Shown here: piece by piece, positions 34,201 to 48,500 of the stretch
Layout of the letters: each line of letters begins with the position of its first letter
Numbering within the stretch: position 1 is the first letter of the stretch
NCBI GenBank assembly: GCA_947561715.1
Contig: OX387197.1
Location: 18,274,266 to 18,338,265, forward strand
DNA length: 64,000 bases
DNA from: Ascidia mentula
Lineage: Eukaryota; Chordata; Ascidiacea; Phlebobranchia; Ascidiidae
Reading direction: 5' to 3'
Notes under the pieces: model-generated
Databases searched by the model: none
Seen by the model: only the letters and a program-made list of their open reading frames with translations
What the model was told of the DNA's origin: nothing
Program-made: the position numbers and the translations under genes

Positions 34201-35340
34201 TGGATGACTCAGGAGTGCATAAAACGTAACCTTCTGGTTTAATAAAAGGATTATTAATGTGACAAAATCTGAATTGAAAAATATTCAACTAACAACAAAA
34301 AACAAGGCTTTGGCTTGTTTCCTACCGTATTTACTGAATTTGTAAAAGTACACAAAAAAGTAATTTTTCAAGGTTGGTAAAACACAAAATTCATAATTTT
34401 TAGAATAAATCAGGATTTCCTCGGACAACATGTTAATGAAATGTTGTCAGCTGGAATAATATGCGTGGATGCCAACATCTCTGCTTGTGGGATTGAATTT
34501 ATTTGTTCGGTTTGCAAACGGTAACATGGTGTATGGTTGCTGTCGTATGTTGGTTAAACTAAATCCAAGATGCTTTATATTACAGCCATAACAAACCATT
34601 GCTGTTTGAGCCAACTGGTGAACTTATTGCTGCTGAAGGATACCTGGCAACAAAAATGTACCCCAACTCATTGACATATATGACACCTAATGTGGTTGAA
34701 TTACAGGCAATGTACTGCGCAGAGACCGGGAAGGGTAAGATTTGTTTCATTGTAAAATCCTGGTTTTGTAAAATTTTTGTCTATGTTTTATGCAGTTGGG
34801 CTTATGCATAAAGGGATATCAGGATTGGTTAAAATGTGTGAAACTTTGTTGGATTCTGTTTCTTGTATTTTGGTAACAATGGGTATCAATGGTGTCCTCT
34901 GTGCTGAGATAAATGTAAGTAATCCACCAAGTGTTTTTTTATAATCTTTTAAGAAACAAGTCAAAATTTGACATAGTGTTGATGAAAATGATGGTATTGT
35001 TTTTACTAAAATGTTTACCACAACATTTATTTTTTCAAGTGCATTTTCTTAAATGCAGAATGGCAAGAAATCTTATAAAACCTACACCCTCTCCAATCCA
35101 CCAAATTTTAAATGGCTCAAAGATCCAGTGGTAAATGTCTCTGGTTCAGGGGATGGTTTCGCTGGTGGTTTTGTTTATGGTATATTACAAGGTTTCAGCA
35201 TTGACAAGTCAGTAAGGGCTGGTTTAACTGTCGCCCAGAGGAATTTAAGATCAAAATCTGCTGTTTCTGAGCAAGTACACCCACAAGATGTGCAATTGAG
35301 TGAAGATAGTTGGGCAGTAGAAGTGCTGCATGCAGTGTGA
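31247..35340 (+). CDS. Bifunctional pseudouridine catabolism enzyme: PsiMP glycosidase fused to PfkB kinase
   Basis: Fourteen exons: 31247-31440, 31504-31589, 31670-31808, 31863-32031, 32527-32774, 32839-32924, 33406-33515, 33579-33702, 33789-33883, 34113-34225, 34404-34520, 34586-34734, 34796-34914 and 35059-35340 (676 residues, all in phase). The N-terminal half (to about residue 340) resembles bacterial Yei[27 protein letters not shown], and [17 protein letters not shown] with the lysine equivalent to the ribose-binding Lys166. The C-terminal half is a PfkB sugar kinase: [22 protein letters not shown], and [10 protein letters not shown] with the catalytic Asp. Together they phosphorylate pseudouridine and then split it to uracil and ribose-5-phosphate. 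The basic, Ser/Thr-containing N-terminus ([18 protein letters not shown]) may be a mitochondrial signal; this is inference. Poly(A) signal at 35640. Confidence 0.93.
33117..33216. repeat. 100 bp near-perfect palindrome in intron 6 of the pseudouridine enzyme gene
   Basis: Two arms of about 48 bp surround a central TTGA. Outer parts read GACTGACTGTTAAACAAC and inverse; the inner GC-rich part reads CACGAGCTTTCGCGAGA and inverse. No coding or ribozyme core is present. It would form a very stable hairpin in RNA. It is likely a small fold-back element. Confidence 0.92.
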
Positions 35341-35639
35341 CTTCCAAGTGCAATAACTTTTGATTTAATCACAAAACAAGGTGTTGGTGGACTGAATTGC
35401 TACAACTATTTGCTTATTTACTTTTTTTTGTGTAATCATGTGTTTCGTTTATGCAATACCCCACTTTGCAATATGTCTTACTTCTTTAATAACCTCCACA
35501 GTGATTGCCTACTTTTACGTTTGCAAATGGTGTTGTGCTGCTGGAATTTGGTGTAATGCTTTCTCTCAGATGCTATGCAGAAATTAATTGCCACACTATG
35601 TTGTTACCTAGGTTAGACTAACCCTATAAATGCATGCAC

Positions 35640-35678
35640 AATAAACAGGCACTGTAAGCAGATTTCTGTTTTTTTATT
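35640..35678. terminator. Convergent poly(A) signals of the pseudouridine enzyme gene and SEC13
   Basis: AATAAA on plus at 35640-35645 serves the upstream gene. AATAAA on minus at 35673-35678 lies about 190 bp after the SEC13 stop. The two transcripts probably end within, or overlap by, a few tens of bases. Confidence 0.55.
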
Positions 35679-35863
35679 GCATTGCACAATACTCTTTCCA
35701 ACCCACCCACTGTTCTGAAAAACTTATGAATAAAATGTAATTTTTCCTGTTTGCAATGGCAACTCAAAAAATATGTTTGGTTGCTCCTGCAAAAACTACA
35801 TATGCCAGGCCAAGGACTGATTCCAATGGTGGAGAATTAGCTAGAAAACTAATAAACATGGTT

Positions 35864-37972
35864 TCATTCTGATGTCCCATTGGTCGTTTGCCCCTTTCCG
35901 ACATCACTGATGCGTGTCCATTCACCATTAACTCCCTCTTTCCACAGGCTTATCTGTACAAGAATAAAATAGGAGCTAAAGCTATTTAGATTTTAATATT
36001 TATTTTTAAGCATGACTGTAAAACAAATCAGCTTTAAACTAGCAGGTAATATTTTTTGTGCAAGCTCCATCAAATGCTTGAATATTCCAGTGTTGTTTGC
36101 GAATGTGTTTAAAAAAGCTTACATTTTTACGACAGGAGGTTTCAACACGACATGCCAATAAGTATATGTTAAGTGTACATGACAAAAATTCAACAATCCC
36201 ATTCCACAATACGCTGTAACTAATACTTTCAACTGTTGTTGGATAATTTAATACTTGGCTGATGAAGCAAGCTGAGTGACTGCTAAACTTATCAACAAAA
36301 TCGTTCCAACAGTGTTAAACCAAGAATAGAAAAAAATGCTGATCTTGCTTGAGCAATTGTCACAGTTACCTTATTGTTGCCTCCTGATACAGCAAGAATG
36401 TCACCGGTTATAGACCAGCTTACATGCCACACCACATCATCAAATTTGTATAAAAGTTTTGGTTGCCATTTGCTTCCAGTCGACCCATCAGCAGTCCAGA
36501 TTATTACACGGCCATCCTGACCAAAAGTTGTTGCAACATTGCTTGAGTAATTAAGGACCAAACTCTTTTGTTATCATCAACATGTTTGTATATTATACAT
36601 AAACTCAGTGAGCTAGTTTTACTTTCACAATGACAATTTAGGGATAGAAAAAAATAATTATAGTCAGGCAGTTCAGAATGTACCTGTGAGCAACTGGCAA
36701 TTTTACTGCGAGGCAGACCAATCGATGGAGCCCAAGCACAATCACGAACCCAGTCAGTGTGGCTCTCTAGTTTTTCCTCTTCTTCCCAATGTCCATCCTT
36801 TTCACTGCAAAAACATTTAAGAACATATTCTCTTCAAAGCAGACATTTGTAAATATGTTCAAGCCTTGGAAAAATTATTTTAACCTTATTTTTGTTATAT
36901 TTCTCTTTTATATAATTGTAGTTTTTTGTCTTTAGTTGAGTGATGGTACTTATCTTCTACACATTGGACATTTTGCAGTCCAGTTGCTTGCAAGGTTATA
37001 AAATATATACAGTAAAAATTCATGTCCTGAAAGGTACAGAAAGGTAAGTGGACTTGCAACTTACCACCAGATCTTTATAAGGTTATCACAACCACCAGAA
37101 ACAAACTTCTTGGTGAATGAACTCTGCTGATTCGCAGAAGGTGGTTCTATAAGGGATCCTGGAGCCACGGCGGGAGCCCAACTTACAGCATTGCATCCCA
37201 CCTATAACATACAGCTTGTGTAATGTTATGTATGACAAGCATTTGTGTTCATCTTTACAGTGTGAGCATTGTTGATTTTATTTGCCTCCCATTGGTTGTC
37301 TCCCTTATGTTTAAGCACTGAAACGCTTCCATCCGATGAACCACATGCCAACATCAAGCCAAGTTCATGCGGTGCCCAGCATACAGAGTTAACTACAAAG
37401 AGGGTGATTTTGTTATTATTTGAAACAAATTTTTCAGTACAAGTAAAATGCACCTGAAGATTCATGGTCAGTATATTCATACACTTTTGTCCACTGGCCA
37501 TCTATTTCTTTCCAAATAATTACTTTTCTGTCATACGAACAAGAGGCCAGCAAGCGGTCATATTTTGGATGCGCCCAAGCTACTTGCCATACAGGACCTT
37601 CATGGCTACACAAAAAAATAAAATACATAAAATTTCAACAACTGGAATATAAAGTTTAACCAACCCTTGCAAAGTAGATAAAAGTCTTTGGGTACCATTC
37701 TTAACTTCAAAAATCTTGACAGTTCGGTCAGAAGAACAAGTTGCTAAGTGCAAACCATAGTAATCCATTTGTGCATCATGCTAAACAAAAGAATCATCAT
37801 TCAAAATCATTACATGACCAAAAGAGTTTATACAATGCTGTACTTACAATCATGTCCTCATGGGCAGTGTCAACAGTGTTAATTACAGAAACCTGTCATG
37901 GAAAAACAAAGAAAGCACTTTCAATATAACAAAATAACACAGTGCCCACAGGGTGTTTCACAAACTTACCAT
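35864..37972 (-). CDS. SEC13: SEC13 WD-repeat protein (COPII coat, nuclear pore, GATOR2)
   Basis: Six-bladed beta-propeller subunit of the COPII cage and the Nup107 complex. Nine coding exons on minus: 37970-37972 (only the ATG), 37848-37892, 37665-37780, 37454-37605, 37259-37392, 37065-37201, 36684-36804, 36370-36516 and 35864-35953 (314 residues; human 322). The protein starts [19 protein letters not shown] and has [38 protein letters not shown] and SGGNNK. The last exon ([21 protein letters not shown]) lies 416 bp beyond the preceding exon. Without it the frame would read through a GT donor into a false C-terminus. The initiator codon alone fills the first coding exon. Confidence 0.95.
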
Positions 37973-38479
37973 TGTTGGTGTCTCCAAATGCTTTATCTGG
38001 TTGAAAAATTAACAGATAAACTTTGCTATATGCATGCCCTAAATGCCAACATAAAGAAAGGCAACCTAAATGTAAAATATGCAATGTTGGTGTCTTTTAA
38101 CTAGACCCACTTAAAAGTAAACCAAGGGTGCCTGTTTACATGTTCGCTTGGTTTGGATTTGGTATATACCAATTTCAACCACCTCTCACCTTTGCTTGGC
38201 AATAGGTAGTTGGGAAAGAAGTCAATTGTTATACTTACTTGCCAACTTGAAACAACAAGTACAAGCACAAAATTATGTTTGCTCATTAACAGTACACAGG
38301 CTAGAAATAACATGCTTCTTTCAAGTTCCATTTTTTGTACAAAAGTAAAATGCAGAAAGTTTGTGTTAAAAATTAAAACAAATTGCATGTGAAATCAAAC
38401 TAATAAAATATAAAAACCTGGCAAAATTGTTAAAAAGCACTTAAGGCAATTTTCAGCTCTTAAGCTGTTCACAAACATG

Positions 38480-39127
38480 TTATCGTCTTCTGTAGGGACG
38501 TTTTCGATAATCTTTATCACTGGGCGAATGGTCTGAAAAACTACGGTTCATATTCCTGTGTCTTTTTCTTCTGTTCTGGCCATCAGGGGTGTAATATTCA
38601 TCAGACTCATGGTGGCGGTCATTATGCGAACGTTGTCGTGGTGTATGATTTTGATGTTGACCAAACCGCTCATCCATTTGATGGTCTTGCCCCATCCAAG
38701 GCGAATTCATTGCAGGAAGTTGCTGATAATAAACAGCATGCATTGGCTGAAAATTAGCATGTAGCATAGGTGAATTGTGAAGCATTTGTTCATTCATAAC
38801 ATGCATTCTCAGGTCTCTAGGTGGGCATTGTGGCCGTTCATCATTCACTGGTTGTGGACTTTCAGCACCATTTCTGCTTTTCTTTTTGTTGAGATTCAAG
38901 TGCATGTTGAAGAGCTTTATTCTATTCATGAGGTCGATTGAGTACTTTACAGACACTTCATGCTTAAAAGTAACAAAACCAAAGTTCCGCTGCCTTCCTG
39001 TTTTGTTGTCTTTAGGTATGCAAACAGTTTTAACAGGCCCAGCTTGTAAAAACAACTCGAACAAGATTTCTTCGGTAGCCTTTTCACTTAAATTACCGAC
39101 GTACAAAGTACAATTTGTTTCTTCCAT
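38480..39127 (-). CDS. RBM7: RBM7-like RNA-binding protein (NEXT complex subunit)
   Basis: Intronless 215-residue protein. In vertebrates RBM7 binds RNA in the nuclear exosome targeting complex with ZCCHC8 and MTR4. One RRM occupies about residues 7-82, with RNP2 LYVGNL and RNP1 RNFGFVTF. LFELFLQAGPV and FKHEVSVKYSIDLMN follow the vertebrate RBM7 pattern closely. The tail is low complexity: Met/Gln/His-rich, then Arg/Ser/His-rich, ending KRPYRRR. RBM11 is the alternative; a single ancestral member is likely. It lies 507 bp upstream of SEC13 on the same strand and diverges from ZCRB1 across 689 bp. Confidence 0.9.
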   Translation of the reverse strand: MEETNCTLYVGNLSEKATEEILFELFLQAGPVKTVCIPKDNKTGRQRNFGFVTFKHEVSVKYSIDLMNRIKLFNMHLNLNKKKSRNGAESPQPVNDERPQCPPRDLRMHVMNEQMLHNSPMLHANFQPMHAVYYQQLPAMNSPWMGQDHQMDERFGQHQNHTPRQRSHNDRHHESDEYYTPDGQNRRKRHRNMNRSFSDHSPSDKDYRKRPYRRR

Positions 39128-39816
39128 TTTGTGTCAATTACTGGCAAACGCAAGAAGATCGTGAAAATTTTTATTACGCTTTTTCCGACAAAAAGTAAAA
39201 CCTAAGGTACTTCTTAAAACACTAAAACATATTGACAAGTCAAGATAATAAAAATTTTTTATGTGTTAAAAGAAGACAAACATACACACCAATCCGAGCA
39301 GACAATACACGTAATCCGTAATCAGGTACTGCGGGTTTACGAAACTTAATTCTCTACCAGTGTACGGCAACATACTTTAACGCATTACTTTGAGGCATAA
39401 CAATTTTTTTTTTCAAAAATATTTACACCAATCATGAGCAATCTACATAAAAAATTTTTAACAAACATTAGTAAAAACAATATATTATTCAAAGCAAACT
39501 ATTTCGTGCATATTTTGGGGAAAATGCGCCAAAAACGAAAGCAATCGAAAAATTGCCAAATTGTATGCACATTTGGCGACGTGTCAAATTAAATTCATGG
39601 CGATATTTGTACAAAGCGACATTTGAATCATGTAAAATCAGCAAAAATTAAGTAGTCACAAAACAAAAATTGTTTACACAATTTATCATGTTTTATGACA
39701 TATATGAGTTATCAGATTTTCACAATATACGCAGGTACTTTCCCCTCATAAGGGAATTTTCCCCAATTTCTTCTGTACTATTTCCCTGTTTTTCGCCTTT
39801 GAACGCAGTTTTCGCT

Positions 39817-40904
39817 ATGTCTAGTGGTGGTATCGCACCAAGCAAAAGTACAGTTTATGCATCGAATCTCCCATTTTCTCTGACAAATAATGATTTGAAC
39901 AAGGTAAGCTGTTATCTGTAGAATTTTGTAATATTTTATGCACTTTTATTTAATTTGCAGATTTTTAGCAAGATGGGCCGAGTTGTCAAGTAGGTTGCCC
40001 ATACACATAAACAATTGAATTATGCTTTTTATATACCTTCAATAATAATGATTTTAGGGTAACAGTTGTCAAGGACAAAGCAAACAGAGAAAGCACAGGT
40101 GTTGCTTTTATTTTGTATTTAAAACGTGAAGATGCTCACAAGGCCGTGGACATTTTAAATGGAAAGGAGGTACTGACATTGCAATTTAGATGTTTGCTAG
40201 TAAATTACACATTTATACAACTTGAATTTGTAGATTTTTGGTAGAACTATGAAATGTAGCATTGCAAGGGACAATGGCCGCACAAAAGAATTTATCCGAA
40301 GAAGAGAATACAAAGACAAATCAAGATGCTATGAATGTGGGGTAAAAAAATTTAATTTAATTGCTTTGTTGTATTACCTTGACCAAACAGGAATGGGTTT
40401 ATATACTTCTAGGAGCATGACCACCTTAGCTACCAGTGTCCAAAAAACAAGCTTGGTGACAGACAACCACCCCCCAAAAAGAAAAAACGGTCTCATGTGA
40501 AACCATTTTATCAACTCAATCAGTATGTTTATAAATTTCCAAATGAAAACATAAAGTTGTCCAAATGTAAACATAAAGTTGCACAATGATTGTTGCACAG
40601 GACCAAACCAAGTTCTTCCAAAACCTACAACCATAAAGCTGCAGATGACTCAACTATTGAAGATGATAACCCTGAAGTTGAGTGGGCAGCAATGGAAAAT
40701 TTAGGTCAAATCATTGCAGAAGAGGCAAGATTTTTTTTGTCAGCCGTTGTAACTTAACAATGCTTGAAATGCAAACTGTTTTATTTTCCATCATAGTCAC
40801 ATAAGGTTGAAATCAGTCAGAAACAAGGGCCCTCCATGAAGAAGAGGCAGTTCAAGAAAAGCTCTTACTTTAGCGATGAGGAGCTGGAAAGTGATGATGA
40901 ATAG
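39817..40904 (+). CDS. ZCRB1: ZCRB1, U11/U12 snRNP zinc-finger and RRM protein
   Basis: Component of the minor (U12-type) spliceosome di-snRNP. Seven exons: 39817-39903, 39961-39989, 40058-40169, 40234-40341, 40413-40522, 40601-40724 and 40797-40904 (225 residues; human 217). The N-terminus [19 protein letters not shown] is almost the vertebrate sequence. RRM RNP1 is TGVAFILY. The CCHC knuckle [14 protein letters not shown] is split between exons 4 and 5. Acidic C-terminus [14 protein letters not shown]. The intron after 40724 starts with GC (GAG|GCAAG), the common non-canonical donor; all others are GT-AG. Poly(A) signal at 41107. Confidence 0.95.
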
Positions 40905-41211
40905 AAGATTGAGGAAAAAGTGGAATTTTTTGGAGTGCCTATTGAGGCTGAAATGGCTGTGCGAGGTGGCACAATGAGAATCAAAGAACGGTGTCCAAGA
41001 AATACTCTGATATCTACACAACTTTTTAGATTGAAAACATCTAAAAATGTATTACAGTTACACGATATATGACAGTAATAATGAGCTGTTTTGGAGAGAG
41101 TTATACAATAAATATATTATTTCACAAGTATTCATAACACACCCGAGTAAATTTTCTCTCATTAAAAAATCTGCCCAGTACCACCACACCACTACAAATA
41201 CGCTCTCAAGA

Positions 41212-42899
41212 TCAAAAGTCCATTTGACAAATTGGGCTGTTGTAGACCATTTGAAGGTCAACTTTGTGGCCAACCAAGTCTCTGATATTATCAATACCTA
41301 GTTTGATCATTGTAGGTCGTTCCAGCGAAAGTCCCCATGCAATCACATTCACATCTTCAGGTAGTCCCATGGGCCGAAGCATTTCCGGACGAAACACTCC
41401 TGAGTTTCCAATTTCTACCCATTTTCCCAAACCGTTGTGGTAACCGAAAATCTCCATTGAAGGCTCAGTGTAGGGATTATAGGCTGGTTTGAAACGGAGC
41501 TTGTAAATTCCCAATTTCCTGAAGAATTCCCGCAAGATACCCATGAGATCACCAAGTGTCACACTTTTGTCAGCCACCACACCCTCAACTTGATGAAATT
41601 CAGCTAAATGTGTTGAATCAAGAGTTTCATTTCTGAAAACCCTGTCAATAGAGAAGTATTTTACTGGTTTAAACTCTGCTTGTTGGGCCAGGGCATAAAG
41701 CATTCTGGAGCTGACTGCTGTAGTGTGTGTTCGAAGGACATTTTTTTGAGCCTCTTCAATCTTCCAGTTATATCTGTATCCCTGAGAAAAAAAATATTGA
41801 AAAATCAAAATATTTTTTATGTTGGAAACATTTCTGTGCCGATATTTAAATCATTATTAATTTAATATTTTTTTCTATATAACACCAACATAATATTTAT
41901 TTACAAACCTGCGAACCATAACCCCCTTCAGAGTGAACCTTTTTCACTCTTTCCAGATACTCCATTGGAAACTGTCCAGAGGTAGCTGGTTCCTTGATAA
42001 AGAAGGTGTCATGTGCATCTCTTGCAGGGTGCTGCTGCGGTTGAAACAGAGCATCGAAATTCCAGAAAGAACTTTCAACAAAATTGTTTGTCGGCATTTC
42101 TGAAAAACCCATTTCTAGAAAAATTTGCCTGTATGCAGACCGTACTTTCATTAGCGGATGCAAGTGTCCTGATGAAGGTGGCACCCCCAGAGCATTGTAG
42201 TTGTAATCCTTGAAGGTCTTGTTCTTCCAGGAGCCATCAAGCAGCATTTGGGCTGTCAGGTCTGCCTCTGGTTTTTCCAAATTTGTAGTGAACCCTGTTC
42301 CTTTTTTCACATAAAAACTTTTTATTGTCGTCTCTGAAGCAAGCTTCCGTTTCTTCAAATCATTCAGAACCTTGGTGTCTATTTTTTCAGTTTTACCTTC
42401 ATCAAGTAAAATCAAATTAGATCTAATATCATCTTTGACATTTTCAATGTTTCTAAAGCACTTTGGGCCCCCTTCACATTTCTTATCCACTTTAATCCAC
42501 TTGTTTGACATGGCTTTGCTGAAGCCAATTTTTGAATTAGGAACTAGCTTCATGATTTCTGATTGTAATATTCCTTCTGGTGGTATTACAGAAAAAATGT
42601 TAAACTCATAGCTGCCATTTTGCGATATCTGTAACACACAAAACACAAAATATACTACAAGCAATAAAAACTTTGCATTGTAACTTTTCACGTCATACCT
42701 CTTTGCCTTCATGGGAAAGTTCCCATCTCTTTACACTTCGGGGCTCGACTTCAATAAGGTCCTTAAAGCATTGCAAGCTCTTGATCACACCAACAACACT
42801 TTGATGGTCTGTTTCCAAAGCCGCAGCAAGAACATTGGAGTCAACAGCTTCATACCCATCCAGGTGTTTTAATATGAGCTCCTGCAGATTCTTATCCAT
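41212..42899 (-). CDS. FARSA: Phenylalanyl-tRNA synthetase alpha subunit (cytosolic)
   Basis: Charges tRNA-Phe as an alpha2-beta2 enzyme with FARSB. Three exons on minus: 42699-42899, 41909-42628 and 41212-41781 (496 residues; human 508). N-terminal winged-helix DNA-binding-like fold, then [20 protein letters not shown] at the start of the catalytic core, class II motif 2 ([20 protein letters not shown]) and motif 3 ([14 protein letters not shown]). Downstream of ZNF330 by 259 bp, with an acceptor just before the start codon, consistent with being the second gene of an operon. Convergent with ZCRB1. Confidence 0.96.
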
Positions 42900-42931
42900 T
42901 ATGAATCAAACCGAAACTTTAATGCATTAAA

Positions 42932-42967
42932 TCTGTAACAGATAAACATAATTGACAACCATTTATT
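42932..42967 (-). promoter_or_regulatory. Poly(A) signal followed by 3' splice acceptor between ZNF330 and FARSA
   Basis: On the minus strand AATAAA (42967-42962) is followed 28 bp later by TTTATCTGTTACAG, whose AG is 42934-42933, and 33 bp further by the FARSA ATG. There is no room for a separate promoter of usual size. This spacing is the known signature of spliced-leader trans-splicing sites within Ciona operons. Confidence 0.6.
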
Positions 42968-43158
42968 ACAGCTAAAAGTAAAACATTATTGAAGTGGCAA
43001 TAAACCTGTTTGGCCAATACCAAGCAGGCCTATTAGAGATTTTCACCAAATTATTTTATGAAATAGTGTTGCAAAAATACATACAAGTAAAGCATTTTTG
43101 ACAAATAAAAGAGTTTCAAGCAAATTTATACAAATCATGGTTTTATAAACTTAGTGTT

Positions 43159-45590
<2,432 letters not shown>

Positions 45591-48500
45591 ATGGATACCT
45601 CTTCAAATGACAAAGTCAAATGTACTGCTCAATCCAAATCAACTGGCGACATCGCAAAGGAAGGTAGCGATCATGGTTGTGAGTCCCAGTCCAGTTCGTG
45701 TATTCAAGTTGTCGAAAACACAGAACAGCTAAGTTTAGAAGCTTGGACAGGCATGGTAAGTCCAGCTCTCTTTCTCTGCAACTAGTTAAAGCAACAACCA
45801 ACTTTTTTCATCGATAACAGCAAGAAATGCATATCGGAGACAAACATATACACACCTCAGGATCGGTGTACAATGCCCAAGTCGTAATGCAGAACCCAAT
45901 TGTTATGATGAATGCTGGCCACTGTGGAACTCTATTAGCGGAAATAAAAGAAACTGCAGTAAAGCTGCCTGTTACGTCAATACAGGACAATCAACCATTG
46001 TCAAATGTTGATCAAATATGTAAGTACTGTAATGTTTGTTTCCTTTATACGTTAATCGTATGTGGAGAACGATATTTTTTGTAACCACATTACTGACAAT
46101 GCTAACACCTATTTTATTTATTTTAGGTACTTTTTTTTTATTTTAACTTTACCTATAGGTAGCCTATACTTAATATATAAAATAAAAGTGTATATATATG
46201 TAAACGAAAATTGTGTTTAATTTTTATTCCAGTGTGGAGCTTTTTCAACAATAAAATTGTTCCAAATGCATTTTTAGGGATTTGCGCGTAAAAGAATAAA
46301 TCACAACATAAATAGAAAAATGGACTTCAGGTTAACAAGAAAAGGCCTGGCCCCCTTTTTATGGGAACCTATATACTTTCAATTTATATAATTTAACACG
46401 GTTTATGTTGAAAATATCGTTATCCATGTTTCAGGCCAAAACCTCAAGTCGTCGTTAAACGAAAGAGTGAAGACCATAGCCAGTGAGGAGTCATCACTTG
46501 CAGAATTTTCCCAACAACCCATTACACCTGTTGACCTCGCGATAGTCGGCCAGCCTCAACGATTAAACGAAAAGTACACAGCAAGAAAAACTGACAACAC
46601 ACACAGAAAAGATGTTGAGGTAACATACAGCGAAGAGACTGGTGAAGAGATTTCTTTTGAACAGCTTTTCACGCAAGCAAAACTAGCAGCCGAAAACGAG
46701 TCTCGGCAAAAGTTTCCTTCCAGCAATCCGGACGCAAGGCGTGAATATGTGGAAAAACATGGAAATGTCGTAGGCGTGGTTGGTCCAACCGGCATCGGGA
46801 AAACAACGTCCAGTAAGAACTGGGCATTGAAGGCGCTATGTGGTGAAATATTTCAACCCGTGTCGTTTATCTTTTATATTGTCGTAAGATTAATCGCGTT
46901 TCGAGAAAAAATGACATTTTTGCATTTTCTTTTATCAACTCTGCTTCCTGACTGGAAGTGCGTTTCCAACGTTACGCACGACATTCTTACCGCTATTGCC
47001 GAAGACAGGGACGTGCTTTTAATATTCGATGGTCTGGACAAGGCTGACTTCGAATCGTTCTCTACTTCGGTCCCTTTACCACCTTTGTACGCCAAATCAA
47101 AACCGGAAAACTTTCTGAAGCATCTGGCCGGTGGAAATATACTCCCACGCGCTAGAAAAATCTTTACCTCGCGCCCAGATCAAATGTACAAGCTCCATCC
47201 CTTGTACCGACCGAAATTTATCGTCCAGATACTCGGCTTAACTCCAAAATCACAGGACCAACTTGGACGCCAAATCTGCGGCCCGACTTATACTCATATA
47301 CGGGAGCAAATGGTGCTCAACTCCAACACACAAGCGTTCTGCAGAGTCCCTGCCAATTTCGTACTTACCCTGAATTTCCTGATGAACTCCAGCGAGAAAA
47401 TTCAACCTGTGTCGCTTACTCGCATTTTGACCTTCACAAGCTGTCAGTATTCAAGGACGGGGCATATGAAAAGTCAGGAGTGTCAATTCGCAGAACTGTC
47501 TACATTGGCTTGGAACGGCCTACTGGACAAAAAGCTGGTTTTCTATCCACATGACTTTCAAAAGCTTCGGATACGAATACGTTCAGTGGACACCTTCCTG
47601 GTAACATCAATTGCAAAACAAGCTAATCTCAAGCACCAAATTTTGAGTCACGACAAAGCATGCCACTTCTCACATCTCATCTGGCAGGAATATTTCGCCG
47701 CTGTCTACATAATGCTGCTTATGCCGTTCAAAAAGTTCAAGGGGCACTACAAACAGCTTTGCGAGATGGACAGGTGGGAAGTTGTTGTCAAGTTTTCCCT
47801 GGGCATTAGCGCGGCAGTGTCTGTGCTTCACGAGCTGAAGCATCTCGTTGCCGGATGTTCCCTGGATGATTTAGGCAGAAAAACGTCGTTGCTTAAGGAA
47901 CACATTCTGACGTTGCTCAAACAGCGCAACAAAGATGATGTGGTCAAGCGGGTCCTGAGCTGGACCAGAGAAGCAGAAGACCCGGATATGACGTCACGCG
48001 TGTCGGATTATCTCACTGATCGAATCGAAAGGTCATTCGCACAAATTCTGCCAACCGATGTTGAAAACCTTTCCTTCGTACTTCAGGCAGACAGAAATAC
48101 CAGAGTATGTGCTTAGTTTATTATAACTGTACGACAAATTTGTGAAGGGTGTAAATCGAATGGCACTTTTTAAAGAAATTACGTAGGGCAACTTTTATGA
48201 ATTTTTTTCTCAATTAGGCATGCAAGTATTTATTTGTTCCTCATTAAATCGTAGGTTAAAACACTCGATTTGTCATGGAACAACGTGGGGTTGCTCGGCG
48301 CTTCATCACTGACAAGATGTCTCCATAATATTAACTCCCTAATTCTACGTCACAGCGATATCGATTGTCGTGCCGTGGATAAATTGTCGGAGGCAATATC
48401 AGCTTTGCCAAGATCGGTCAGTGGTAGCTTACAACCAACATTATGTCATAAACAATCATTTACAGATGCTGGAAACTACAAAATACTGGTTTGGTAAACA

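Noticed and set aside
36292-36561. Extended SEC13 C-terminus ending [10 protein letters not shown]
   Set aside because: Read-through of a GT donor after SGGNNK; the true last exon is at 35864-35953.
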